NCBI RefSeq assembly: GCF_033110285.1
Contig: NZ_CP136995.1
Location: 1,240,001 to 1,304,000 of the forward strand
Direction of reading: 5' to 3'
Source of the DNA: Ottowia sp. SB7-C50
GTDB taxonomy: Bacteria > Pseudomonadota > Gammaproteobacteria > Burkholderiales > Burkholderiaceae_C
Length of the DNA: 64,000 bases
The position numbers were made by a program, and so were the translations under genes. Shown in pieces: positions 19,375 to 27,780 of the stretch. Numbering within the stretch: the first letter of the stretch is position 1; every line of letters starts with the position of its first letter. A model generated the notes under the pieces. The model had not been told where the DNA came from. It did no database searches and was given only the letters and a program-made list of their open reading frames with translations.

Positions 19375-19750
19375 GGGGCTGCATTGGTTTCGACGTGGGT
19401 TGGAATCGCCTCAGGGCATGTCGAGGTTCAGTCACCTCGTTAATCCGCTGAAAAAAACTAACTGCAAACGACGAACGTTTCGCACTCGCCGCCTAAACAC
19501 CGGTGAGCCTCGCAACAGCAGGCCGATGGGCTGGGCAAGGGGGTCGCAAGACTTCCAGGCTGCGAGGGAATCCACATCGGCTGGTTCACGTCCGGGTGCC
19601 TTGGGCGTGAACGAGATTCAAGGGCACTGGCTGCTCCGGTAGCGTGCGACTGCGCGACCGAAGTGGCGAGATTCAAATCAGACCGCTAAACATGTAGAAC
19701 TGGGCGTGGAAGATTTGCGGACGCGGGTTCAAATCCCGCCAGCTCCACCA
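19375..19750 (+). ncRNA. ssrA: Transfer-messenger RNA (tmRNA)
   Basis: The 5' end GGGGCTGCATTGGTTTCGAC and 3' end GCGGGTTCAAATCCCGCC + AGCTCCACCA form the tRNA-like domain, with the acceptor stem GGGGCT/AGCTCC. The internal open reading frame begins with a GCA resume codon and encodes the proteolysis tag ANDERFALAA followed by TAA (about 19461-19493). tmRNA with SmpB rescues stalled ribosomes. Its 3' end is a classical integration site; everything from here to about 36 kb looks foreign. Confidence 0.97.
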
Positions 19751-19757
19751 ATAACGA

Positions 19758-19788
19758 AACCCCAACCGTGCTCGGTTGGGGTTTTTTC
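19758..19788 (+). terminator. Rho-independent terminator of ssrA
   Basis: A 9-bp perfect stem CCCCAACCG/CGGTTGGGG with TGCT loop, followed by six T. It begins 10 nt after the CCA end of tmRNA. Confidence 0.9.
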
Positions 19789-20051
19789 TTACCTGATCGC
19801 GCCGGTTCCCACGTACTCGTGCGGGTCCCTGCGGAAGCCTGCGGACTTCGCCAGTCGCGCGAATTGACCGTTCCGGGCCACATTCCACTCTCTCCTGGCC
19901 ATTCCTCGCTCCGACCTCGCTCCTTGGAACTGTCCCGAAGTCCGCAAAGGCCGTGAGCAAGGCCATTACAGATCAACGGGTTACGCGCGGACGAATCAAG
20001 CGGTTGGATTGCAGCATTGGTGGGCAAAAGCAACAAGGATCGTTGTATTTC
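19789..20051. other. Gene-free left end of the island, with an imperfect inverted repeat
   Basis: No coding region is apparent. A 10-bp perfect inverted repeat GCGGACTTCG (19841-19850) / CGAAGTCCGC (19936-19945), flanked by matching GCCT/AGGC, brackets ~85 bp. It could be an arm-type recombinase site or a decayed small element. Confidence 0.4.
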
Positions 20052-20077
20052 GTCGGTAGTTATTGACGCCTACCGAC
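20052..20077 (+). promoter_or_regulatory. Palindromic operator candidate for the AbiEi-like regulator
   Basis: Perfect 8-bp inverted repeat GTCGGTAG (20052-20059) / CTACCGAC (20070-20077) with a 10-nt spacer, 21 nt upstream of the AbiEi-like start codon; a TTGACG -35-like box (20063-20068) lies inside it. AbiEi proteins are known to repress their own operon by binding inverted repeats in the promoter, so this placement fits autorepression. Confidence 0.55.
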
Positions 20078-20098
20078 AAAATGCAACATCATTGCAGC

Positions 20099-20698
20099 AT
20101 GGAAAGCTCGCACCAGACTATTCTGGATCTCGCCGCCCAACGTGGCCTTATCCGCCCATGCGACCTCAATGAGCGTGGGCTGCCGACTGTCGCCCTGACG
20201 CGGCTAGTGCGCCAAGGGTTACTGCAGCGGGTTGGACGTGGTCTGTACGCGATTCCGGATCGGCCCGTCTCGGAACACGCTGCGCTAGCCGAGTTAGCCA
20301 GCAAGCACCCGCAAGCCATCATTTGCCTGCTGTCAGCGCTTCGGCTACATGAACTCACCACACAGTCGCCGTTCGAGGTCTGGCTGGCCATTCCAAACAA
20401 GGCCCGCTCGCCAAAGATGGACTACCCACCGCTACGCATCGTCCGTTTCTCTGGTGCCGCACTAACAGAGGGGATCGAGGAACGTGTCATCGATGGCGTA
20501 CTGGTGCGCGTGACCAACGTCGCTCGCACGGTGGCCGATTGCTTCAAGTTCCGTAAGAAGATCGGCCTTGATGTCGCCCTCGAGGCGCTACAGGAAGGCT
20601 GGCGCGCCAAGCGCTTGAGCATGGACGAACTCTGGCGCTATGCCACCCTGTGCCGCGTGGCCAATGTGATGCGCCCATACATGGAAAGCCTGTCATGA
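20099..20698 (+). CDS. AbiEi-like antitoxin / transcriptional regulator
   Basis: A 199-residue protein from the ATG at 20099 (MESSHQTILDLAAQ). Residues 1-50 form the AbiEi N-terminal winged-helix domain (GLIRPCDLNERGLPTVALTR then LVRQGLLQRVGRGLYAI), and the rest the AbiEi C-terminal domain (HPQAIICLLSALRLHELTTQ, RIVRFSG, VRVTNVARTVADCFKFR, GLDVALEALQEGW). AbiEi is the antitoxin of type IV AbiE systems and represses abiE transcription. The nucleotidyltransferase toxin AbiEii that should follow is missing; only a short stretch separates this gene from the helicase gene. The upstream in-frame TTG and ATG have no better ribosome site. Confidence 0.8.
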   Translation: MESSHQTILDLAAQRGLIRPCDLNERGLPTVALTRLVRQGLLQRVGRGLYAIPDRPVSEHAALAELASKHPQAIICLLSALRLHELTTQSPFEVWLAIPNKARSPKMDYPPLRIVRFSGAALTEGIEERVIDGVLVRVTNVARTVADCFKFRKKIGLDVALEALQEGWRAKRLSMDELWRYATLCRVANVMRPYMESLS

Positions 20699-20763
20699 AT
20701 CAATTCAATGTGGCGATCAGACCGTCGACCACCTGCTGGATGCGTTGTTGCGACGGAGGTAGC
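20695..20763 (+). pseudogene. Possible remnant of the AbiEii toxin gene
   Basis: An ATG overlapping the AbiEi stop (ATGA) opens a 24-codon frame, and in a different frame the stretch just before the helicase gene reads DQTVDHLLDALLRRR-stop, which looks like the natural 3' end of a longer gene. This is what an internal deletion of a coupled toxin gene would leave. The evidence is thin; it may be plain intergenic sequence. Confidence 0.25.
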
Positions 20764-20765
20764 CA

Positions 20766-23453
20766 ATGACCATCCTCGTTTACGGCGAGAAGGCCAGCCG
20801 CACTCATGAAAACCAGATGCTCCACGTTTTTCTGGACCGACTCGAGGAGCGTTGGGCAAACAGCACCGATTGGATTATTACGATTGCAAACGCGATGTGG
20901 AACGGCGCGGAAATCGACTTGGTCTGCATCCTACCGTCAGCAATCATCGTGGCCGACTTCAAGAGCTATGGCGGCAAGCTGACTGGCACCGAGAACGGGC
21001 CCTGGCAAGCTGATGGTGTGATAGTCAAAGGTGGACGGAAGGCCAACCCCTACCAGCAACTACGCGACAACAAGTTCTCCGTTCTGGACTGGCTGCAATC
21101 AAAGGCACTGCTGTCCGGACGCAATCTCGGCCACATCTCTGCTGGCGTAATATTTTCAGGCCGGATCGAAGATCAGTTGGAACTTCCATCTAAGGTTCGC
21201 TCCTGGTTCTACCCGACGGATTTGACCAGCTGCGCTGCCATGCTCGATGGCCTCTCCTCGCCCGAACTAAGGATTGGCAAAGACGAAGCATTGGAAATTG
21301 TCCGCAGGCTCGGGGTTCAGCCGATTGAATGGGCTTCCAGTCGCCCACAGGTGCGCGATATTCATTCGCATCCCGATCTGCCGCAGGCCCGCACACCGCT
21401 GACTGGACATCAGCGAGAGGCTCTACAGACGCTGTGCAACTTTGTCGCTGCGGACGATTTCGTAAGTTTTTCAGTGCTGGGAATGACCTCGACTGGCAAA
21501 AGCCGCCTGCTGGCCGAGGTGGCCGACGAGGTCAAGAAGGCAGGTAAACAGGTCATCGTCCTGGAGCCCAACCGGCGCCTTGCCGATGGAGCTGAGGTGG
21601 AGTCAAACAGCATCTACGCTCATCTCTATACGGGCAGCGTCAACGGCGATGATGAGCTTGAAAATGTGGCAGAGCAGAAAAAAGTCAAGGTCATTCCGTT
21701 GCGCGGATGCGATGACGCAACGGACAGTGTCTACCTGCTGGACGACTCGCATTTGCTGGGGAATTCGCGCTTCTCGACTCCCGACGGCAAGCAATATGGC
21801 AGCGGCCAGTTGCTATCGGATTTCTTCGATTTCGCCGAGATCGGAAACACGAAGCGCAAGGTTGTATTTTTTGGCGATCCCTACCAGATCCAGCGTGGCA
21901 GCTCCGAGGAATCGGTGCTTTCTGGTGAATTCCAGAAAGCACGGGGACTGAAGCACCAGTCACTCGAGCTGACTCAACTCATCGATACTACTGGCGGCTC
22001 GGCCAAACTGGCCAATGCGGTCAAGTTGGTGTCTGCCATCGGAACGCAGAAGTTCGCTGCGCTGGAACTGTCGACTGACGACGGTTTCAGGATTGTCGAA
22101 AAGAAGGACGCAGCGAGCGAGATATTGGATCACTTTCGTGCGGACCCAGGCTCCGTCTGGTATTTGGCCGAGACGCATGGCCAAGCAAATGCATTGACGC
22201 AATGGGTTCGGGAGCGCTTGCACGGAAAGAGCTCTTTGGACGCCGTGGAGGTCGGGGACCTCTTGGAGATATACGTCAGCCCAGATACGCGCGACGCTTT
22301 CGGCTCACGCGTGGCGATGCAATCCGGTGGGCGCATCTCCGTCGCGAGTGTCGGCGAGCGTACCCTGTACCAGCAAGGCTTAAGCTGGGTAAAAAGCGGC
22401 CCTATCAAGTTTCATTCCATCAGGTGTGGGATTCATAGTCGAGATGAGGTTGAGCTCGAGGTGTTCGAGGAGTTTCTGAAGGCGGAAAAACCAGAGCTGG
22501 ACAAAGAGACTGCTGTCGCTGAAAGCGTTTGGAGAAATGCCATAAAGCGTGACCGAGAGAAGGCATTCGACGGCAAACAGGCCGCGCTCCAAGGAATAGA
22601 AGGCCGGTCGGCTCCACCGCCCGCACCAGATTTCACCTACGCACGTTATGGCTATGCATCGACCGTTCACCATGCTCAGGGCATGTCGCAGCCAGTTTGT
22701 TACGTGAATTGCGACCATGCGGCCGGCCGGCACTCGGAAGGATTCTTCCGCTGGCTGTACTCGGCGCTCACTGTCGCTGAACGTGAGTTGGTTCTTTTGA
22801 ATTTCAGCGATATCCACCCATTTGACGCTGCTGTATGGAATGCGGGTGCAGTCAAAGAGGCCTCGGACATTGCAGTAGGCGCTGGCTGGACATTCCAGCC
22901 CAACGGAATCGCGTCCGAGAAAGACCAGCAACGCAGCCTGCCTGAGGGGCTAGACCAATCAAAAGATGTTCTCAAGTCGATAGCAATTTGGCTCCGTGTC
23001 GTCAACGCAGCAGAGCGGTTGGGCTGGCGGGTCGTAAAGGCGGCCTGCCACCCTTACCAAGAGCAGTACGATCTATCTGGACCGCAAGAAGAACAATGCC
23101 AGCTGCGGATCGCCTACAACGGAAAGAACGTCGTCACCGCCATGCACGTGAAAGATCCGGCGCAGTGGCCTTTACTTACCGACTTGGCCAGCGCATGCGT
23201 CGAAACGACTGGATATTCACCTGAGGCTGAAACCTTGCTTCGCTCTGCTCGCGCGCGTTTGGACCGGATTGGCTGGAAGATCGTATCCGCTGCCGAGACG
23301 CCTTACCGTCTAGCATCTACCGTTGCTCGCAACCAGGATGAACGCGTCGGTCTTGAGATTAACTTCGACAAGCAGGGGCTGGTTTCGAGCTTGCGCCCGC
23401 TGACATACAGCAACTCCGAGGCTGTTGAAACAATAAGGTCGGCTTTGCAATGA
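20766..23453 (+). CDS. NERD-domain nuclease / superfamily 1 helicase
   Basis: An 895-residue protein. Residues ~10-110 match a NERD nuclease-related domain, with the PD-(D/E)xK-like residues E49-I-D51 and D64-F-K66 (VADFKSYGG) and the late NPYQQLRDNK motif. A UvrD/RecD-like helicase core follows: Walker A GMTSTGKS (K245), motif II LLDDSHLLG (~324), motif III VVFFGDPYQIQRG (~366), motif V-like ASTVHHAQGMSQPV (~631) and motif VI-like ALTVAERELVLLN. The last ~150 residues hold two copies of an LxxxGW(R/K)(V/I)V unit (RLGWRVVKAACHPYQ, RIGWKIVSAAETPYR), a repeat of unknown role. Its stop overlaps the next gene (ATGA), so the two form an operon. Nuclease-helicase fusions of this kind are common in anti-phage systems; function here is inferred. 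Confidence 0.8.
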   Translation: MTILVYGEKASRTHENQMLHVFLDRLEERWANSTDWIITIANAMWNGAEIDLVCILPSAIIVADFKSYGGKLTGTENGPWQADGVIVKGGRKANPYQQLRDNKFSVLDWLQSKALLSGRNLGHISAGVIFSGRIEDQLELPSKVRSWFYPTDLTSCAAMLDGLSSPELRIGKDEALEIVRRLGVQPIEWASSRPQVRDIHSHPDLPQARTPLTGHQREALQTLCNFVAADDFVSFSVLGMTSTGKSRLLAEVADEVKKAGKQVIVLEPNRRLADGAEVESNSIYAHLYTGSVNGDDELENVAEQKKVKVIPLRGCDDATDSVYLLDDSHLLGNSRFSTPDGKQYGSGQLLSDFFDFAEIGNTKRKVVFFGDPYQIQRGSSEESVLSGEFQKARGLKHQSLELTQLIDTTGGSAKLANAVKLVSAIGTQKFAALELSTDDGFRIVEKKDAASEILDHFRADPGSVWYLAETHGQANALTQWVRERLHGKSSLDAVEVGDLLEIYVSPDTRDAFGSRVAMQSGGRISVASVGERTLYQQGLSWVKSGPIKFHSIRCGIHSRDEVELEVFEEFLKAEKPELDKETAVAESVWRNAIKRDREKAFDGKQAALQGIEGRSAPPPAPDFTYARYGYASTVHHAQGMSQPVCYVNCDHAAGRHSEGFFRWLYSALTVAERELVLLNFSDIHPFDAAVWNAGAVKEASDIAVGAGWTFQPNGIASEKDQQRSLPEGLDQSKDVLKSIAIWLRVVNAAERLGWRVVKAACHPYQEQYDLSGPQEEQCQLRIAYNGKNVVTAMHVKDPAQWPLLTDLASACVETTGYSPEAETLLRSARARLDRIGWKIVSAAETPYRLASTVARNQDERVGLEINFDKQGLVSSLRPLTYSNSEAVETIRSALQ

Positions 23454-25117
23454 CGTGGGCGGACGTACAAGCGCTCCGGAAATCGGGGCGTTTCCAGGAG
23501 GCTATCGACCTCGGTCTTCAAGATCTAGCCAATGATCCTGACGACTTTAAACTGAGGACGCAGATTGATTGGGCTTTCTATGGCCTCGTCAAGACCCTGG
23601 TTTCCATGGTGGGAGCAAAGCTGAAAGCCTCGCAGCCTGTCCCAATGCAGACCATTAGCCAGATCCATGCAGAACTTCGCCGATTCGCAAGACAGCCGAA
23701 ACGTCGCCCAGACAATGCACTCTCGAACATCATTCGAGAGGTGTGCAAAATTGCACCGCATTTTCAAACTTTTCCAGGGTTCATTCGGTGGGTTGGTAAC
23801 GATGGTTTAGGCACGGAAGATTGGCAATACAGCCAGCGCGATGAGAATCGCTACCCACCGATCGCACTTGGCGTCGCACGTGCATTGGCAAAATGGGTTA
23901 AAGCCTTCCACGATGCCACGCCAGAAGACATCGATCTTGCGCTTGAGTGGATAGACCGAATTCGACCTGTGGCTGAGGGTGATGATGCTCTTTGGCTGGA
24001 TTGGGACAAGGTTTTCTTGCTGCGGCGCATTCATCGACACGCCGAGGCCACCAGCATTCTTGGCTCTGTGATCAAGGCCAAGAGAAATGAATTCTGGGTA
24101 TGGGCAGAGGCAGCGCGCCTATACGCTGAGGATCAACCCGATCTCGCGCTCGCGTGCGCCTGCCGCGCACTGGAATGTGGCTCTGATCCAAAATTCACCG
24201 TCAATGTTCATCGTGAACTGGCGCAGATGTTGGCAGAGCGAGGAGACTTCTCCCAAGCAAGTAGTGAGCTCGTCACTGCCATCAACATTCGGCAGGAACA
24301 AGGCTGGGGAATCGACAAAGAGCTTCAGGAGCTGATCAGCAGCAATTGGTATGACCCGTCAGCGCCCGAAGCCGAGAACCAGAAAGATTTCTACGCTGGG
24401 CACTCCCAGGAAGCGTTGGTGCTGTGCTTCGATTCGGTGGAAGTGAGGTCTGCGACCTATCTGGGCGTCATCGTGCCACACCAGAAAAAGGAAGCACCAC
24501 CTGGTCGAAAGATAAGGCCCCTTCCGAGGTTCTCTGTGCGAGCGAACGGCGGCGCCTCGGTCAGTATCGTTGGACGGGGTGCGCGTGTCTCTTCCTTCAA
24601 GATTGGCGACCCTGTAACTCTCGTTGTTGGCAAGCAGTTGGAAAGCAATCGCGAGGATATCGTCCAAATTGCAGCGCGTCCGGAAGGCTCAAAGTGGGAC
24701 TGCACAGATGCCGGATCTGGCGTCGTCTCGCGCGTGGGATCAGAGGAAAAGCGTACAAAGATTTTCATCAATCGCGACATCGAAGTTGGAGTCGACGACA
24801 GTGCCTGGGTCGGCTCTCAACCACCATCGTTAGGCCAGGGCGTTTCTTTTCGGACCACGCAAAACCAAAAGACGGGTCGGACGGATATCTTTGCCGTTGC
24901 GCCCGGCCCGCGTCCAGATGTCGATGTACGGGTGGCGAATGGTCATCTGAAGCGGAACGCCAAAGGATTTGCGTTTGTCGACGATGGTTTTGTTCCTCCG
25001 CATCTAGTTGAAAGCATCCCAGCTGATGTTAATGACGTAGCCGCAGTACTGGTTTATGCCAAGCATCCTAAGGAAGAGCGATATGGATGGCGCGCCGTGG
25101 CACTTAGCGCTGAATGA
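23450..25117 (+). CDS. TPR and OB-fold-like protein, partner of the NERD-helicase
   Basis: A 555-residue protein translationally coupled to the NERD-helicase (4-bp ATGA overlap). Residues ~1-290 are helical TPR-like repeats (RKSGRFQEAIDLGLQDLAND, LLRRIHRHAEATSILGSVIK, DQPDLALACACRALECG, AERGDFSQASSELVTAI). From ~330 the protein is beta-rich with OB/cold-shock-like segments (ATYLGVIVPHQKKEA, GVVSRVGSEEKRTKIFINRD, GHLKRNAKGFAFVDDGFVPP). The last segment strongly resembles a cold-shock-type G(x)GFAF(V) strand. It probably binds RNA or single-stranded DNA and acts as the sensor or scaffold for the helicase. I do not know a characterised homologue. Confidence 0.65.
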   Translation: MTWADVQALRKSGRFQEAIDLGLQDLANDPDDFKLRTQIDWAFYGLVKTLVSMVGAKLKASQPVPMQTISQIHAELRRFARQPKRRPDNALSNIIREVCKIAPHFQTFPGFIRWVGNDGLGTEDWQYSQRDENRYPPIALGVARALAKWVKAFHDATPEDIDLALEWIDRIRPVAEGDDALWLDWDKVFLLRRIHRHAEATSILGSVIKAKRNEFWVWAEAARLYAEDQPDLALACACRALECGSDPKFTVNVHRELAQMLAERGDFSQASSELVTAINIRQEQGWGIDKELQELISSNWYDPSAPEAENQKDFYAGHSQEALVLCFDSVEVRSATYLGVIVPHQKKEAPPGRKIRPLPRFSVRANGGASVSIVGRGARVSSFKIGDPVTLVVGKQLESNREDIVQIAARPEGSKWDCTDAGSGVVSRVGSEEKRTKIFINRDIEVGVDDSAWVGSQPPSLGQGVSFRTTQNQKTGRTDIFAVAPGPRPDVDVRVANGHLKRNAKGFAFVDDGFVPPHLVESIPADVNDVAAVLVYAKHPKEERYGWRAVALSAE

Positions 25118-25202
25118 CTGCTTTCCAAATGCCCCCCTAGTACCGCAGCAAATACCTGACATCGCCCTCCCGCAATGGCCGTCAGGCACAGATGGAGGCC
25201 GA

Positions 25203-25634
25203 TCAAAGCCCAAGCCTGGCCCGCTGCTCATCCCACAGCGCTGGCGGATCAACCGCCAGGTCGAATAGCGTAATGTGGTTCGGAAGCACGTCGTCCAGGA
25301 TGGCCGCCACGATGTCGGGTGCCAGTGTGGTCAGGTTGACCATCCGGCTGACGTAGCTGTTGTCGATTCCTTCCCGCGTGGCGATCTCCTTCAAGGACTT
25401 CGCTTCTCCTGATTCCAGCATCGCCAACCAGCGGTGGCCCCTGGCCAACGCCAGCTGGATGGAGGTCGGCGCCACGTCCCACGGTCTGACCGGCGCAGTC
25501 TCACCGTTCGGGAGAGTGACCAACTTGCGGCCACTGCGGCGCTTGATCTGGATCGGTACGGACAGGGTCAGCCTGCCGTCGCTGGTCTGCAGGATGCCCG
25601 GTTCGCCGGTTTTCTGGATGCGGATGTCGCTCAC
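25203..25634 (-). CDS. Recombinase-associated small HTH protein
   Basis: A 143-residue protein with a GTG start overlapping the stop of the upstream recombinase remnant (GTGA). The centre contains a ParB/phage-like helix-turn-helix (SLKEIATREGIDNSYVSRMV), preceded by a basic strand region (IQIKRRSGRKLVTLPNG). Small proteins with this layout are commonly encoded directly downstream of large serine recombinases in mobile elements and may act as accessory DNA-binding factors; this is inference from context. The gene appears intact although its partner is truncated. Confidence 0.6.
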   Translation of the reverse strand: MSDIRIQKTGEPGILQTSDGRLTLSVPIQIKRRSGRKLVTLPNGETAPVRPWDVAPTSIQLALARGHRWLAMLESGEAKSLKEIATREGIDNSYVSRMVNLTTLAPDIVAAILDDVLPNHITLFDLAVDPPALWDEQRARLGL

Positions 25635-25810
25635 GCCAGGGCCTCCTCAGTTTGCTCGACCGGCTCGGGACGCAGTTCCAGCACCAGGCGTTCGATGCCG
25701 TTGGCGCGCAGTCGCACTTCGAGGTCGTTGGGTGACACGATGACTTTCTCCACCAGCAACTTCACGATCCGGGTCTGCTCCGCCGGAAACAGTTGATCCC
25801 AAATCTCTGA
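25631..25810 (-). pseudogene. C-terminal fragment of a large serine recombinase
   Basis: Only ~59 C-terminal residues are recognisable (IWDQLFPAEQTRIVKLLVEK, then VIVSPNDLEVRLRANGIERL), which match the conserved end of resolvase/Recombinase-family integrases. Sequence upstream of about 25811 on the minus strand does not continue the protein, so the catalytic serine domain is lost. A start codon exists further upstream (25889) but the added residues look unrelated. The island has therefore lost this integrase, and no other is visible. Confidence 0.65.
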
Positions 25811-25976
25811 CCGACCATCCGACCTTGCGGCAAAGATGGTCGAGGAAATGCGGGGAATCACCTCTCCTAGGGTCAGGGATGAGGAGCTCAAATCCCTGAG
25901 GATGCCGTTCTAAACGTTATTTCCAATGCCGCTGCGTTGGTAGTAAGCCCATTATGGTTTGTGGCGCGCGAGAAGC

Positions 25977-26889
25977 TCAATCAATAACCAAGGCATAGGC
26001 ACTTTGCGCTCTACGTGCTGTCCTTACTGGAACCCCTGCGTAGTTTTCCGCGAGTACGGCCAAAAGTTCGGCTTTGTAGGCATCTGGCATTCGTTCTCCG
26101 ACAATAACTGCTCTCACGGCTTCACGAGGGTAGCTTCGAACCAGAGGCGTATTGTCAGACTTGTTGGTCTGTACCAGAAGGCGCCGTTCTCTCTCGTAAC
26201 TCCATTCGGCAGGCTTGGTTGCAAAGACCTGCTGCCAGATATCACGCATAGTCTTAAGTGCCTCAGCCCCTGACTCTTCATACATTTGAATTTCAGCGCA
26301 CGGCTCTGGCTTGCCTTGGTATTTTATCCTTGCATTCGTTTCTTGAATCGCGGTCTGACTGTACCAATCTTGATCCCATGCGATGCCGTAAATGAAGCTG
26401 TCAACTTTTGGGGGGGGAATTCAAATATGCGACATCTAGAAAGTCGCCTTTTGGCTCACTGTTCGTTAGCGAATTTTCATCGAATTCGACGCAAAAACCG
26501 CGTAGCCCATCACCATAGTGTGACCACAACAAAAGGCTGTCCTGTTCAGAGCTAAAGCATGCAATACGCATTCCTTCCCGCATCACGTCAAAGGGTGGCA
26601 CGTAATCCTGACATTCATTAAAATATTCAAAAAAGTGCTCCTTAATCAAGAAGTCTACTCTGGCCTCTTCGATTATTGAAACATCGAACCCCCAAGCTCT
26701 GATTGCAGCAATGAATCTGTCCGGTTCTCGTTCTGAATCTGGCATTCCTTCAATGATTCTGGCCCAGTATTCAAACGGATCGTTATAGGCAGCATAGTGC
26801 TGGCAAAAGAGCGTGCCTTCCTTAAGATTTTGAAGGGCATAGCTTGTTGGGCCGCTGTATTTGAACAAGCACTTGGCTGAATTCAGCAT
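25977..26889 (-). CDS. DUF2971 family protein, +1 frameshift in a C8 run
   Basis: Read as two pieces: an N-terminal 162 residues (LFKYSGPTSYALQNLKEGTL, CFSSEQDSLLLWSHYGDGLR, GFCVEFDENSL) and, after a stop, a C-terminal ~102 residues (TMRDIWQQVFATKPAEWSYE, REAVRAVIVGERMP). The break is a run of 8 C (plus-strand G 26410-26417). With 7 C the frame continues LNSPPKVDSFIYGIAWDQDW through to the second piece, giving ~303 residues. DUF2971 proteins begin with a KY motif and contain an S(x)WSHYGD-like signature; their biochemical function is unknown, but they are often found in defence islands. It lies 6 nt after the HNH gene as the last member of the restriction operon. Confidence 0.8.
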
Positions 26890-26895
26890 TTACCT

Positions 26896-27780
26896 TCACT
26901 GTCCAGATTGCATGCGAATATTTCCGGAAGTAGCGCAATCGTAGCGCAACATGCTCTGTAGTTCCTTTATCGAGTACGGCGGCGATCGTCTGTGTGCTAC
27001 CGAATGACAATCAGGGCAAAGAGGTACAAGATCAGATTTAGGGTTAATGATGTACCCGGGACCGACCTCAGATACAGGAACGATATGGTGAACCTCGATC
27101 AAGCCCTCGGCGACAGGTCCGTACCGTTCGGCCATATCGGTACCACAGGCCATACACCTGTGACCGTGAATCGCCAACGCTGCCGCGCGGTTGCGCCGGT
27201 CGCGCTCATAGCGATTGACTTCAATTCGCATCTTGGCACCCTCTGGCAGGCCATGCGCATCAAGGACTTCCTCGACTTCTACTTCGACCGGCAAGAGGGC
27301 GATAACAGCAGCTGCGACGCGGGTGGTCCATTCTTCTATCAGACGCATATCTGCGGCGTCGTTGCCCTCATTGATCGCGAGCATCCCCTTGCCGACAGCG
27401 AATCCAAAGCTTCGCCAAGATTCGTTCCATACAGCATCGTCCTTATGGCTTCTTGTCGCACCATTTAAGTTCAAGACAACATCAGCTCCCGCATTGCTAC
27501 ATGCGTCTAGTACGGCTCGGAACACGCGGCGCCCAGATTCGTCTGCAGACCGAACTGACGACATAAGCTCACTGGCGAAACTGCCGAGCCTGAAGCGAAC
27601 ATCAATCCGTCGCCACCCGATCTCGGCGCGGATAGCGAAGGTTTGCCCAGCTGGATGTCCTGCTGGAATTAGCTCTAGCCAGCGAACTCCTTCGCTGGTA
27701 CGTCCCTCAGATCCTGTAAATCCGAGTCCCGTTTCTATTGAGACCGCTTCCGCGAGTGCCCGCGGGTCGAGTTTTGTCAT
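26896..27780 (-). CDS. HNH endonuclease of the restriction operon
   Basis: A 294-residue protein whose start overlaps the stop of the GHKL ATPase gene (ATGA). The C-terminal ~70 residues are an HNH nuclease with a structural zinc site C209/C212 and C255/C258, catalytic H231-H232 (IEVHHIVPVSE), N (IINPKSDLV) and H263 (CHSVAHRR). The N-terminal ~200 residues form a separate domain of alternating strands and helices (WRRIDVRFRLGSFASELM) which I do not recognise; it could be a modified-base or effector-binding module. Tight coupling to the ATPase suggests a nuclease arm activated by it. Confidence 0.85.
   Translation of the reverse strand: MTKLDPRALAEAVSIETGLGFTGSEGRTSEGVRWLELIPAGHPAGQTFAIRAEIGWRRIDVRFRLGSFASELMSSVRSADESGRRVFRAVLDACSNAGADVVLNLNGATRSHKDDAVWNESWRSFGFAVGKGMLAINEGNDAADMRLIEEWTTRVAAAVIALLPVEVEVEEVLDAHGLPEGAKMRIEVNRYERDRRNRAAALAIHGHRCMACGTDMAERYGPVAEGLIEVHHIVPVSEVGPGYIINPKSDLVPLCPDCHSVAHRRSPPYSIKELQSMLRYDCATSGNIRMQSGQ

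Noticed and set aside
23450..25117. Plain TPR housekeeping protein
   Set aside because: The overlap with the NERD-helicase, the beta-rich OB/cold-shock-like C-terminal half and the island context argue for a dedicated partner.
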